From Kribbella sandramycini (GTDB lineage Bacteria; Actinomycetota; Actinomycetes; Propionibacteriales; Kribbellaceae): a DNA stretch of 64,000 nucleotides. A program made the position numbers and the translations under genes. Position 1 is the stretch's first letter. Every line of letters begins with the position of its first letter. This document shows, one piece after another, positions 34,180 through 42,064 of the stretch. A model generated the notes under the pieces. The model was not told where the DNA came from and made no database searches. It saw only the letters and a list, made by a program, of their open reading frames with translations. The stretch is taken from contig NZ_JABJRC010000002.1 in NCBI RefSeq assembly GCF_013131805.1, forward strand, positions 496,001 through 560,000, given 5' to 3'.

Positions 34180-34961
34180 GCGAGCTGCTCGCCGGCGGGG
34201 AGCTGTCCCTGCACGGCCGGTTGACGGCCGCCTCGAACGGCACCTTCCAGGGCTCGGTGAGCCTGGGCGGGGAGACCGCGACGGTGGTCTACAAACCGGT
34301 CCAGGGCGAGCGCCCGTTGTGGGATTTCCCTGACGGCACGCTCGCGCAGCGTGAGTACGCGGCGTACGTCGTCTCCGAGACACTCGGCTGGTCGATCGTG
34401 CCGCCGACGCTGCTGCGCGACGGGCCGCTCGGCGAGGGCATGGTCCAGCTGTGGATCGACGAGGCCGTGCTGACCGCGGGGGAGACCGAGCTGGTCGACA
34501 TCGTCCCGCAGGGGCAGGTGCCCGCAGGCTGGGTCGGCGTCGTCGACGCGCTGGACGGGCGGCACAACCCGGTCACGCTCGTGCACGCCGACACGGCCGA
34601 GCTGCGGCGGATGGCCGTCTTCGATGCCGTGGTCAACAATGCGGATCGCAAGGGCGGCCACGTGCTGAACCCGGGCGACGGGCGGGTGTTCGGCGTCGAC
34701 CACGGGGTCACGTTCAACGCCGACGACAAGCTGCGGACGGTGTTGTGGGGCTGGGCCGGTGAGCCGATCGAGGCCGGTCTGCTGGACGACGTACGCCGCC
34801 TGTCGGACGGGCTGGCCGGTGGGCTCGGGCAGGAGCTGCTCAAGCTGATCACCGCGGTCGAGCTGACCGCGACGCGGGAGCGCTGCGCGACGCTGCTCAA
34901 GACGGGTGTCTATCCCTACCCGAGTGAGGACTGGCCGGCCATTCCGTGGCCTGCCTTCTGA
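34176..34961 (+). CDS. SCO1664-family, PI3/4-kinase-like protein
   Basis: 261 residues. The sequence has the layout of the atypical kinase family that resembles phosphatidylinositol kinases: VVYKPVQGERPLWDFP carries the ATP-binding lysine, FDAVVNNADRKGGHVLN carries the catalytic loop Asp and Asn, and FGVDHGVTFN the metal-binding Asp. It is coupled to the DUF3090 gene by an ATGA overlap. Its substrate is unknown. The last 46 bases overlap the convergent AraC gene. Confidence 0.88.
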   Translation: MSELLAGGELSLHGRLTAASNGTFQGSVSLGGETATVVYKPVQGERPLWDFPDGTLAQREYAAYVVSETLGWSIVPPTLLRDGPLGEGMVQLWIDEAVLTAGETELVDIVPQGQVPAGWVGVVDALDGRHNPVTLVHADTAELRRMAVFDAVVNNADRKGGHVLNPGDGRVFGVDHGVTFNADDKLRTVLWGWAGEPIEAGLLDDVRRLSDGLAGGLGQELLKLITAVELTATRERCATLLKTGVYPYPSEDWPAIPWPAF

Positions 34962-35818
34962 TAGCTGCTCGGGCTGAGCCCGCGCTCGCGTTTGAAGGCG
35001 GCGCTGAAGCCGAAGGCATCGGCGTACCCGACGCGTCTGGCGACGGTCGCGACCGTCGCGCCGGGCTCGGTGAGGAGATCGGCGGCCAGCGTCATCCGCA
35101 GCTCGGTCAGGTAGCTGAGCGGCGCCTGGCCGGTCAGTTCGGTGAACCGGCGGACGAGCGTCGTCCGCGAGACAGCCGCGATCTCGGCGAGGTTGGCGAG
35201 CGTCCAGCCGGCGGCGGGGGAGCCGTGCATCGCTTGCAGCACCGGCCCGGCGACGGAATCGCCGAGCGCGCCGTACCAGGGCGGGGGATTCTGGTCGAAC
35301 CACTCGCGCAGCGTGCAGAGCATCAGCCAGTCGAGCAGCCGGTCCGGGCTGAGGCGGTTCAGGGCACCGGCGGCGATGCGGTCCTGGAGGTAGTCGAGCA
35401 GCGGGGTGCAGTCGTGGTCGTCGGTGACGACGATCACCGGCGGTAGTTCGTCGAGCAGCCGGCGGGGGAGCTCCTGCCGAACGTGGTAGGCGCCGGCCAT
35501 CAGGACGGTGCCCGGGTCGGTCGGCGCAGCGGCCTCGACGCGGCCGTCGCAGCGGACGTCGATGGTCGGGCCCGGCCGGTCCGGATCGTCGGTGAAGACG
35601 AACGGCTCGGGGCCGCGGACGACCGCGGTCTGGCCGGGTTCGACGCGGTGCGGGTCGGCGCCGTCGACGACGAGCCAGCCGGCGCCGAGGAGCGGCGTGC
35701 AGAAGGTCAGCGCGGCGCCGTCGACGAAGCGGAGCGCGTACGGCGGCGCGAGCACCGGCGTACCGAGGACGCCGCCTTCGGAACGGATGCCGCGGAGCAG
35801 GTCGTCGAGGGGATCCAC
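34916..35818 (-). CDS. AraC-family transcriptional regulator
   Basis: 300 residues from GTG 35818; TAAGGT ends eight bases upstream, so the long upstream open frame is not used. The N-terminal 180 residues are an AraC_binding_6-type cupin (VLAPPYALRFVDGAALTFCT, PGQTAVVRGPEPFVFTDD). Two helix-turn-helices follow (WTLANLAEIAAVSRTTLVRR; ATVATVARRVGYADAFGFSA, FKRERGLSPSSY). It is divergent from the NmrA-like gene, which such regulators usually control. Confidence 0.9.
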   Translation of the reverse strand: MDPLDDLLRGIRSEGGVLGTPVLAPPYALRFVDGAALTFCTPLLGAGWLVVDGADPHRVEPGQTAVVRGPEPFVFTDDPDRPGPTIDVRCDGRVEAAAPTDPGTVLMAGAYHVRQELPRRLLDELPPVIVVTDDHDCTPLLDYLQDRIAAGALNRLSPDRLLDWLMLCTLREWFDQNPPPWYGALGDSVAGPVLQAMHGSPAAGWTLANLAEIAAVSRTTLVRRFTELTGQAPLSYLTELRMTLAADLLTEPGATVATVARRVGYADAFGFSAAFKRERGLSPSSYQKAGHGMAGQSSLG

Positions 35819-35905
35819 GACGACCACCTTAGAGCGGGCCGGGTGGACATGCGCTCGGTCCGATCGCCCATGGGATACCGGAGTGGGCCCGGATTGACTA
35901 CAGGT

Positions 35906-36703
35906 ATGACGATTCTCGTGTTGGGAGCAACAGGTAAGACGGGTCGCCGCGTGGTCGAGCGGCTGCGGGCGCGCGGTGTCGACGTCCGGGCGGCGTCGCG
36001 GTCGAGCGAGGTGCGGTTCGATTGGACGGACTCCTCGACGTGGGCGGACGCCGTCCGCGATGTGGAGGCGATGTATCTGGTCGCGCCGGAGGATCCGGCC
36101 GTGATCGAGCCGTTCGTGACGGCGTCCGGGGTGCGGCGGATCGTGCTGTTGTCCGGCCGCCGGATGGATGCGGCCGCGGGGCGGTTCGGGGGCGGGATGG
36201 TCGAGGCGGAGCGCGTGGTCCGGTCTTCGGGTGCGGAGTGGACGATTCTGCGGGCGAACAACTTCGCGCAGAACTTCGATGAGGATCTGTGGCACGAGCC
36301 GGTGCTCAGCGGGCGGCTCGCGTTACCGGCGGATGCGGTGGGGGAGCCGTTCATCGATGTAGAGGACCTGGCGGACGTCGCGGCCGCCGTCCTCACGTCG
36401 GCGGGGCACGGCGGGCAGGTCTACGAGTTGTCGGGGCCGGAGTCGCTGACCTTCGCGGAGGCGGTCGCGACGATCGCCAAGGTGTCGGGGCGATCGGTCG
36501 ACTACGTGCCGCTGACGCCGGCGGCGTACGAGGCGGAGCTGCTGGCGGCCGGCTGGCCGCGGGAGGCCGCGGACGAGCTGAACGGGTTGTTCGCGATCAT
36601 GGCCGAAGGGCATCTGGCCGAGCCGACGGACGAGGTGGCCCGGCTGCTCGGGCGGCCGGCGACGACGTTCGCGGAGTACGCCGAGCGGGTCTGGGCAGGG
36701 TAG
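35906..36703 (+). CDS. NmrA-like NAD(P)-binding protein
   Basis: 265 residues from ATG 35906. The Rossmann dinucleotide motif is LVLGATGKTGRRVVERL at residues 4-20. It lacks the YxxxK of classical short-chain dehydrogenases. The second half (VGEPFIDVEDLADVAAAVLT, YELSGPESLTFAEAVATIAK) matches NmrA/ergot-type atypical SDRs, which may sense or reduce quinones and similar molecules. It is divergent from the AraC regulator and sits between the SCO1664-family gene and mshC, apparently inserted into an otherwise conserved neighbourhood. Confidence 0.88.
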   Translation: MTILVLGATGKTGRRVVERLRARGVDVRAASRSSEVRFDWTDSSTWADAVRDVEAMYLVAPEDPAVIEPFVTASGVRRIVLLSGRRMDAAAGRFGGGMVEAERVVRSSGAEWTILRANNFAQNFDEDLWHEPVLSGRLALPADAVGEPFIDVEDLADVAAAVLTSAGHGGQVYELSGPESLTFAEAVATIAKVSGRSVDYVPLTPAAYEAELLAAGWPREAADELNGLFAIMAEGHLAEPTDEVARLLGRPATTFAEYAERVWAG

Positions 36704-36788
36704 CCGACGCGCTTGCGGAGCGGCGGTGCGACCGGGGAATGGAACCGTGTCGGTTCGCGGAATTCCGGGCTGACATAAGCTCCAGGAC

Positions 36789-38009
36789 ATGCAGGCGTGG
36801 ACGAATCCAGACATCCCGGTCGTGCCGGGCCCCGCCCGGCGGCTGCGGCTGCACGACACCGCGTCGGGCGGTCCGGTCGAGGTGCCGCCGGCCGACGGCG
36901 GCACGGCGCGGATGTACGTGTGCGGGATCACGCCGTACGACGCCACCCACATGGGCCACGCCGCAACGTACGTGACGTTCGACCTGGTCAACCGGCTCTG
37001 GCGGGACGCTGGTTACGACGTGGTCTACACGCAGAACATCACCGACGTCGACGACCCGCTGCTGGAGCGCGCGGCCGCGACCGGCGTCGACTGGACGGAG
37101 CTGGCGCACAAGGAGATCCAGCTCTTCCGTGACGACATGACCGCGCTGCGCGTCATCCCGCCGCAGCACTACATCGGCGTCGTCGAGTCGATCGATCTGG
37201 TCGCGAACGCGGTCGCCGAGCTGCAGCGCGCCGGGGCCGTGTACTCCGTCGACGGTGACCTGTACTTCGCGGTGAAGGCCGATCCGGCGTTCGGCAGCGT
37301 GTCGAACTACGACCGCGAGACGATGACCGCGCTGTTCGCCGAGCGTGGCGGCGATCCGGAGCGGGCCGGCAAGCAGGACCCGCTGGACAGCCTGCTCTGG
37401 CGGCGCGAACGTCCCGGTGAGCCCGCCTGGGAGTCGCCGGTCGGCCGCGGCCGGCCGGGGTGGCACGTCGAGTGCTCCGCGATCGCTCTCGAGCACCTCG
37501 GGATGTCGTTCGACGTCCAGGGCGGCGGCTCGGATCTGATCTTCCCGCATCACGAGATGTCGGCCAGTGGCGCGCAGGTTGCCACCGGCAAGCATCCGTT
37601 CGCCCGCGCGTACGTCCACCAGTCGATGGTCGGGCTGGACGGCGAGAAGATGTCGAAGTCCAAGGGCAACCTGGTGCTGGTCTCCAAGGAGCGCCTCGCG
37701 GGCACCGACCCGATGGCGATCCGCCTGACCCTGCTGGCCCACCACTACCGGACCGACTGGTTCTGGACCGCCGAGAGTTTGCTCGAGGCGCAGAACCGCC
37801 TGGATCTCTGGCGCGCGGCCATCTCCCGGGGCACCGCAGCCGACGCGGCGCCGGTTGTCGACGCGCTTCGCGCCGCGCTGACGAACGATCTGGACACGCC
37901 CGCGGCCCTGTCGGCCGTGGACACCTGGGCCGAAACCAACGGCGACGACCCGGAAGCGGCCGCGCAGGTCGCCCAGGCCGTGGACGCCCTGCTCGGCGTC
38001 AAGCTCTGA
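36789..38009 (+). CDS. mshC: Cysteine:GlcN-Ins ligase (mycothiol biosynthesis)
   Basis: 406 residues. It is a class I aminoacyl-tRNA synthetase-like enzyme close to CysS but shorter and lacking the tRNA-binding tail. THMGHA at about residue 55 is the HIGH motif, KMSKSKGN at about 285 the KMSKS motif. The zinc ligands are in [17 protein letters not shown] and HHEMSAS. MshC joins cysteine to GlcN-inositol in the penultimate step of mycothiol synthesis, using ATP. The length and the long N-terminal extension ([18 protein letters not shown]) distinguish it from cysS. TAAGCT ends eight bases before the ATG, so it may be leaderless. Confidence 0.93.
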   Translation: MQAWTNPDIPVVPGPARRLRLHDTASGGPVEVPPADGGTARMYVCGITPYDATHMGHAATYVTFDLVNRLWRDAGYDVVYTQNITDVDDPLLERAAATGVDWTELAHKEIQLFRDDMTALRVIPPQHYIGVVESIDLVANAVAELQRAGAVYSVDGDLYFAVKADPAFGSVSNYDRETMTALFAERGGDPERAGKQDPLDSLLWRRERPGEPAWESPVGRGRPGWHVECSAIALEHLGMSFDVQGGGSDLIFPHHEMSASGAQVATGKHPFARAYVHQSMVGLDGEKMSKSKGNLVLVSKERLAGTDPMAIRLTLLAHHYRTDWFWTAESLLEAQNRLDLWRAAISRGTAADAAPVVDALRAALTNDLDTPAALSAVDTWAETNGDDPEAAAQVAQAVDALLGVKL

Positions 38010-38028
38010 CCCCGGGGGAGGGGAGGGG

Positions 38029-38364
38029 CTAGGCGCCGCGCGGCGCGTACATGATCACGGCGACGCCGAGCAGGCAGCAGGCGGCGCCGAGGAGATCCCA
38101 GCGGTCGGGGCGGAATCCGTCCAGGAGCACGGCCCAGATGAGTGAGCCGGCCACGAAGACGCCGCCGTACGCGGCCAGGATGCGGCCGAAGTTGGGGTCG
38201 GGCTGGAAGGTCGTGACGAAGCCGTAGGCGCCGAGGGCGAGCACGCCGGCCGCGATCCACCACAGGCCGCGGTGCTCACGCCAGCCCTGCCAGATCAGCC
38301 AGGCGCCGCCGATCTCCGCGATCGCGGCCAGGACGAAGAGCACGACGGAACGGACGATCGTCAT
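38029..38364 (-). CDS. YnfA/UPF0060-family membrane protein
   Basis: 111 residues and four hydrophobic helices. The family signature is clear: [48 protein letters not shown] and [19 protein letters not shown]. The fold is related to small multidrug-resistance transporters, but the role of YnfA is uncertain; some members export dyes or cations. TAGCGT ends seven bases before the ATG. It converges on mshC with 19 bases between stops. Confidence 0.9.
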   Translation of the reverse strand: MTIVRSVVLFVLAAIAEIGGAWLIWQGWREHRGLWWIAAGVLALGAYGFVTTFQPDPNFGRILAAYGGVFVAGSLIWAVLLDGFRPDRWDLLGAACCLLGVAVIMYAPRGA

Positions 38365-38397
38365 ACCCGGACGCTATCGCGTGTCCCCCGCAATCGA

Positions 38398-38409
38398 TCT
38401 TGTACAAGA
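38398..38409. promoter_or_regulatory. Twelve-base palindrome upstream of the YnfA gene
   Basis: TCTTGTACAAGA is a perfect palindrome, followed four bases later by a second TCTTGTC half. It is 34 bases upstream of the YnfA start, in a region that contains no gene. It could be an operator for a MarR- or TetR-type regulator, but no such gene is adjacent. Confidence 0.3.
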
Positions 38410-38427
38410 GGTCTTGTCTAATCGCCC

Positions 38428-38447
38428 GGGCGCAGCGCCCAATTTTT
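38428..38447 (+). terminator. Rho-independent-type terminator, plus strand
   Basis: GGGCGC, one A, GCGCCC, then AATTTTT. The run of T after the stem orients it to the plus strand. The nearest plus-strand gene is mshC, 420 bases upstream, so it would stop read-through before the minus-strand cell-wall genes. Confidence 0.5.
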
Positions 38448-38478
38448 GAGGGAAAGCGGAACACGCGACGACGGTAAG

Positions 38479-38561
38479 GACAGGAGGTAGTCGCCTCAGT
38501 TGGTGGCCGGCCGCCTGCGGGGAGGCGGGCCGGCGGCCCGGTTGGGGGACTACCTCCTGTC
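38479..38561. terminator. Long inverted repeat with SD-like arms after the LPVTG gene
   Basis: Fourteen-base perfect arms GACAGGAGGTAGTC (38479-38492) and GACTACCTCCTGTC (38548-38561) enclose 55 bases. That loop itself holds a near-perfect GC-rich inner stem (GCCGGCCGCCT against AGGCGGGCCGGC). It lies 13 bases beyond the stop codon of the minus-strand gene at 38575, so it probably ends or stabilises that transcript. The arms carry AGGAGG and its complement. Confidence 0.5.
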
Positions 38562-38574
38562 GTTCGCGACCGTG

Positions 38575-39477
38575 TCAGCCGGTGACAGGGAGGTGGGTCT
38601 TGACCGGGGTGGGCTGGGGGGCGGCCGGGGGCTGGTGGACCGGGGGTGTGGGTTTGGGGGTGGTCGGCTTGGGGGTCGGCTTGTGGACGACCGGTTTGGC
38701 GCAGGTGGCCGAGGCGAACTTGAGGATTTGCGCGCCGTTGCCGAGGTTGACGGTGAGTGCGGTGATCGTGAAGGAGCCGTCCGCGTTCTTGGTCTGCTGG
38801 TTGACCGCCAGCGAGATGAGCGGGTTGGCGGGGGTGCTGAACGACTGGCTCGTGGTCGGGATGGAGAGCTTCTGACCGAGCAGCGTCAGCGAGCCGATGT
38901 CGACGCCGCCCTTGCCGGCCGAGCACCAAACGTTGACGGCGTCCAGCGCCACCAGCGAGGTCGGCGGGGTCAGGAGCAGCTTGCACAGGTCGGGAAGGTT
39001 CTTGACCGGCAGGTCCTTGAGGCTCAGCGGCGGCAGCGGCAGGCCGAGATCGGGGAGCGCGAGATCCGGGATCGGCAGGTCGCCGGCGCCGGTCGGCGGG
39101 AGCGTGTCGCACTGCTTCTTCAGATCCGGCGGGATCGGGATCTGGCCGAGCGCCCCGGCGCCGATCGACAGGTCGATCAACTCGACCGAGGCCGAGTTGT
39201 TGCCCGCGGTGACCGTGCCGGCGCGGACGTCGAGCAGCGGGTTGCTGGGGAGTTCGAGCGCGGACGACGACACCCGCTTACCGTCCGCGGACTCGACGTA
39301 CGGCGTCTTGTTGATCGGCAGCTGTCCTTCGCCGCTGACGGCGTACGCCGAAGAGGGCCGGGCGGCGGCGTTGCCGACGGGGGCGCCGGCGACCAGGCTG
39401 AACGCGACCACGCCGAGGACGGCGGCGCCGGTCACGACGGTCGGCACGAGCTGTCGTCGCATCTGCGGACTCCTCAC
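38575..39477 (-). CDS. Exported protein ending in a Pro-rich stalk and a bare LPVTG
   Basis: 300 residues. GAGGAG lies seven bases before the ATG. An N-terminal signal or anchor segment (QLVPTVVTGAAVLGVVAFSL) ends at GNAAA. A beta-rich body of about 220 residues follows, with four cysteines, resembling actinomycete choice-of-anchor-type surface proteins, but I do not recognise the family with confidence. Residues 262-295 are Lys/Pro/Thr repeats (HKPTPKPTTPKPTPPVHQPP), a wall-spanning stalk. The protein ends HLPVTG and stop. A sortase motif normally precedes a membrane helix and basic tail; here both are absent in all frames downstream. It starts eight bases after the L,D-transpeptidase stop, so the two are one operon. 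Confidence 0.72.
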   Translation of the reverse strand: MRSPQMRRQLVPTVVTGAAVLGVVAFSLVAGAPVGNAAARPSSAYAVSGEGQLPINKTPYVESADGKRVSSSALELPSNPLLDVRAGTVTAGNNSASVELIDLSIGAGALGQIPIPPDLKKQCDTLPPTGAGDLPIPDLALPDLGLPLPPLSLKDLPVKNLPDLCKLLLTPPTSLVALDAVNVWCSAGKGGVDIGSLTLLGQKLSIPTTSQSFSTPANPLISLAVNQQTKNADGSFTITALTVNLGNGAQILKFASATCAKPVVHKPTPKPTTPKPTPPVHQPPAAPQPTPVKTHLPVTG

Positions 39478-39484
39478 ATCAACG

Positions 39485-40261
39485 TCACTTGTTGTCGATC
39501 AGAACGAGCGTCCCGAGCGGGACGCGCTGAAGTTTGGCCAGGGCGGTCTTCGGCACCCGGACGCAGCCGGCGCTGATCGCCGCGCCGAACACGTCGGCGC
39601 GCGGCCAGCCGTGGATCGCGACCGTACCAGGGCCGCCACCGAACGTGTCGAGCGTGGGACTGTGCGCACCCAACGGCAGCACGATCGGGGACGCGGAGCG
39701 TTTGTGGTCGACGATCGAGCCGAGCAGGAAGGTCCGCCCGGCCGGGGTCGGGGTCTTGCGCGCGCCGACGCCGGCCTTCCAGACGCCGAGGCGGCGGCCC
39801 TTCTCGAACAGCTCGATGGTCCGGGACGCCGTGTGCACCCGGATCAGGTACGACGAGGCCGCGCGCTGCAGCCCGTCTTCGCGCAGCCAGCCGGTCGACC
39901 GGTTCGGCTTTGACGGCAGCAGCACCCGGACCCATCCGTCGGTCTGGTCGACCACGGGCAGCCAGGTCGGCCCGAACTGCTGGGGCGCGATCTTGCCGAA
40001 CGGCTCGCCGTCCGGAGCGGTGTAGAGGGCCGTCTCCACCGGCGGATGCACGACAGCGCCGGACGTTGTCGCGTACGGCTCGGTGTCGAGCGGCGCGGTC
40101 GCGATCGTGGACTGCGTGCTGGACGCCGAGAGCAGGGTCAGATCGACCGGCGGCGGCTCCTCGGACTTGTCCCCGAAGATGCCGATATAGGCGACCACGC
40201 CGAGGATGACGAGCACGGCAAGGGCAGGGATCGAGCTGCTACCCCGCTCCGACCTGCGCAT
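39485..40261 (-). CDS. L,D-transpeptidase (YkuD domain)
   Basis: 258 residues. A membrane anchor is near the N-terminus (SIPALAVLVILGVVAYIGIF). A short SH3-like segment precedes the catalytic domain (WLPVVDQTDGWVRVLLPSKP). The YkuD catalytic pattern is complete: VAIHGW, then AISAGCVRVP with the nucleophilic Cys and neighbouring Ser and Arg. It makes or remodels 3-3 peptidoglycan crosslinks, or attaches proteins to peptidoglycan, outside the membrane. Coupled with the LPVTG surface-protein gene it suggests a cell-wall assembly unit. Actinomycete enzymes of this size with one SH3-like segment are common. Confidence 0.9.
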   Translation of the reverse strand: MRRSERGSSSIPALAVLVILGVVAYIGIFGDKSEEPPPVDLTLLSASSTQSTIATAPLDTEPYATTSGAVVHPPVETALYTAPDGEPFGKIAPQQFGPTWLPVVDQTDGWVRVLLPSKPNRSTGWLREDGLQRAASSYLIRVHTASRTIELFEKGRRLGVWKAGVGARKTPTPAGRTFLLGSIVDHKRSASPIVLPLGAHSPTLDTFGGGPGTVAIHGWPRADVFGAAISAGCVRVPKTALAKLQRVPLGTLVLIDNK

Positions 40262-40345
40262 CCGCCCGCTCCCCGTGACCGTCCAGCCGTGTTCGACGAC
40301 GACTCTAGGACGATCGGCGCGGTTTGTTAACCCGTGAGTAGCAAA

Positions 40346-41197
40346 TTACTGCGCGTCAGGGTGATTCTTGTTCCGCCGCCGCAGGTACCGCTCGAACTCG
40401 GCGGCGATCGCATCGCCCGAGGCTTCGGGCAGATCGGCGGTGTCACGCTGCTCCTCCAGGGACTGCACGTACTCGGCGACCTCCGGGTCCTCCTCGGAGA
40501 GCTCGTCGGCGCCGCGCTGCCAGGCGCGGGCCATTTCGGGCAGCTCGCCTTCGGGGATCTGCAGGTCGAGCAGCGCCTCGATCTTGCTGAGCAGCGCGAG
40601 CGAGGCCTTCGGGCACGCCGTCCCCGCGATGTAGTGCGGGATGGCGGACCAGATGGAGACGGCCGGGACACCGAGCTGGCCGCAGAAGTCGGCGAAGACG
40701 CCGGTGATCCCGGTGGAGCCCTCGTACGTCGACGGCTCCAGGCTCCAGGACGCGCTCAGCTCGGCGTCGGACGACGTCGCGGAGACCGGGATCGGCCGGG
40801 TGTGCGGTGAGTCGGCGAGCAGGGCGCCGAGGACGACGACGATCTGCGCGTTCGACTCGTCGACGACCTCGAGCAGCTCCTGGGTGAAACCGCGCCAGCG
40901 CATGTTCGGCTCGATCCCGCGGATCAGCAGCACGTCGCGGTCGGTGTCGTCGGGCCGGGCCAGGTAGATCCGGGTGGTCGGCCAGGTGAGGCGGCGGTCG
41001 CCGTTCTCGTCGAAGCCGACCTCGGGCCGGATCACCTGGAAGTCGTAGTACTCCTCGGGGTCGATCTCGGTGACGAGCTCGGCGTGCCACTCCTCGATCA
41101 GATGGTCCACTGCCCCGGTGGCGGCTTCGGCCGCGTCGTTCCAGCCCGCGAATGCGGCGATCACGACCGGGTCCCTCAGGTTCGCGAGGTCAACCAC
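40346..41197 (-). CDS. PAC2-family protein (proteasome assembly chaperone-like)
   Basis: 283 residues from GTG 41197, with AGGGGG about eleven bases upstream. The PAC2 pattern is seen: PVVIAAFAGWNDAAEAATGA, DVLLIRGIEPNMRWRGFTQE, ELLEVVDESNAQIVVVLGAL and SIWSAIPHYIAGTACPKASL. Archaeal and eukaryotic relatives help assemble proteasomes; many actinomycetes have a proteasome, but a direct role of this bacterial protein has not been shown to my knowledge. The last 60 residues are acidic helices. It lies near mshC in other actinomycetes too. Confidence 0.9.
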   Translation of the reverse strand: MVDLANLRDPVVIAAFAGWNDAAEAATGAVDHLIEEWHAELVTEIDPEEYYDFQVIRPEVGFDENGDRRLTWPTTRIYLARPDDTDRDVLLIRGIEPNMRWRGFTQELLEVVDESNAQIVVVLGALLADSPHTRPIPVSATSSDAELSASWSLEPSTYEGSTGITGVFADFCGQLGVPAVSIWSAIPHYIAGTACPKASLALLSKIEALLDLQIPEGELPEMARAWQRGADELSEEDPEVAEYVQSLEEQRDTADLPEASGDAIAAEFERYLRRRNKNHPDAQ

Positions 41198-41352
41198 TCG
41201 CAGGCCCCCTGTCGTCTTGTCAGCGATCCGGCGTGGCCGCCGGAATCCGGACTGCCAGCCTACGTCGTTCCGCCGACGGACGTGCCGCGTTTCACCTCCA
41301 GCGGAACGTGTCGGAAAATGGGTGCGGAACCGTCGTCGAGTGAGGAGTGGCA

Positions 41353-42000
41353 GTGCTGCGGGCTGTGCTGTGGGACATGGATGGAACGCTGGTCGACTCC
41401 GAGAAGGTGTGGGCCGCCGTGCAGTTGCGCCTGATCCCGGAGCTCGGCGGGACGTGGACCGACGAGGACAGCCTCGGGCTGCTGGGCAGCGACCTGCGGG
41501 ACGCCGCGCAGGTGTGGCTGGCCGCGCTGCCGGCCGGGGTGATCACGGCCGAGGAGCTGGCGAGCCGGATCTTCACCGAGGTGGTCGAGGAGCTGCGCCG
41601 GGAGGTGGAGTTCATGCCGGGCGCGCTGGAGCTGTTGCAGGGGCTGCGCAAGGCCGAGATCCCGTGCGGGCTGGTGTCGGCGTCGTACCGGGTGATGATC
41701 GAGGCGGTGCTCGGGCACCTGCCGGCGGATCCGTTCGACGTGATCATCGCCGGTGACGAGGTGACCAACGGCAAGCCGCACCCGGAGCCGTATCTGGCGG
41801 CGGCGGCGAAGCTCGGCGTCGATCCGGCGGACTGTGTCGTGATCGAGGACTCGCCGACCGGGACGGCGGCGGGTACGGCGGCCGGCGCGTACGTGGTCGC
41901 TGTACCGCATTTCGTGCCGATCCCGGAGGCGCCGCGCCGGTTGGTCGTGCGGTCGCTGGAGGCCGTGACGCCGGAGTCGTTGCGGGAGTTGCTCCGCTGA
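41353..42000 (+). CDS. HAD-family hydrolase (beta-phosphoglucomutase-like)
   Basis: 215 residues from GTG 41353, five bases after GAGGAG; a GTG at 41347 sits on that site. HAD motifs in order are DMDGTLVDS (nucleophile and acid/base Asp), SASYR (motif II), GKPHPEPY (motif III Lys) and VIEDSPTG (motif IV). The helical cap between motifs I and II is the four-helix type of phosphoglucomutase and phosphoglycolate phosphatase relatives. It hydrolyses a small phosphate ester. The substrate is not inferable. Confidence 0.92.
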   Translation: MLRAVLWDMDGTLVDSEKVWAAVQLRLIPELGGTWTDEDSLGLLGSDLRDAAQVWLAALPAGVITAEELASRIFTEVVEELRREVEFMPGALELLQGLRKAEIPCGLVSASYRVMIEAVLGHLPADPFDVIIAGDEVTNGKPHPEPYLAAAAKLGVDPADCVVIEDSPTGTAAGTAAGAYVVAVPHFVPIPEAPRRLVVRSLEAVTPESLRELLR

Positions 42001-42064
42001 AGCGTTACCGTCACCTGGTGCCCTCGGGGGCCGTTACTGGGGTATTGGGCTGGGGAGGGGTGAG

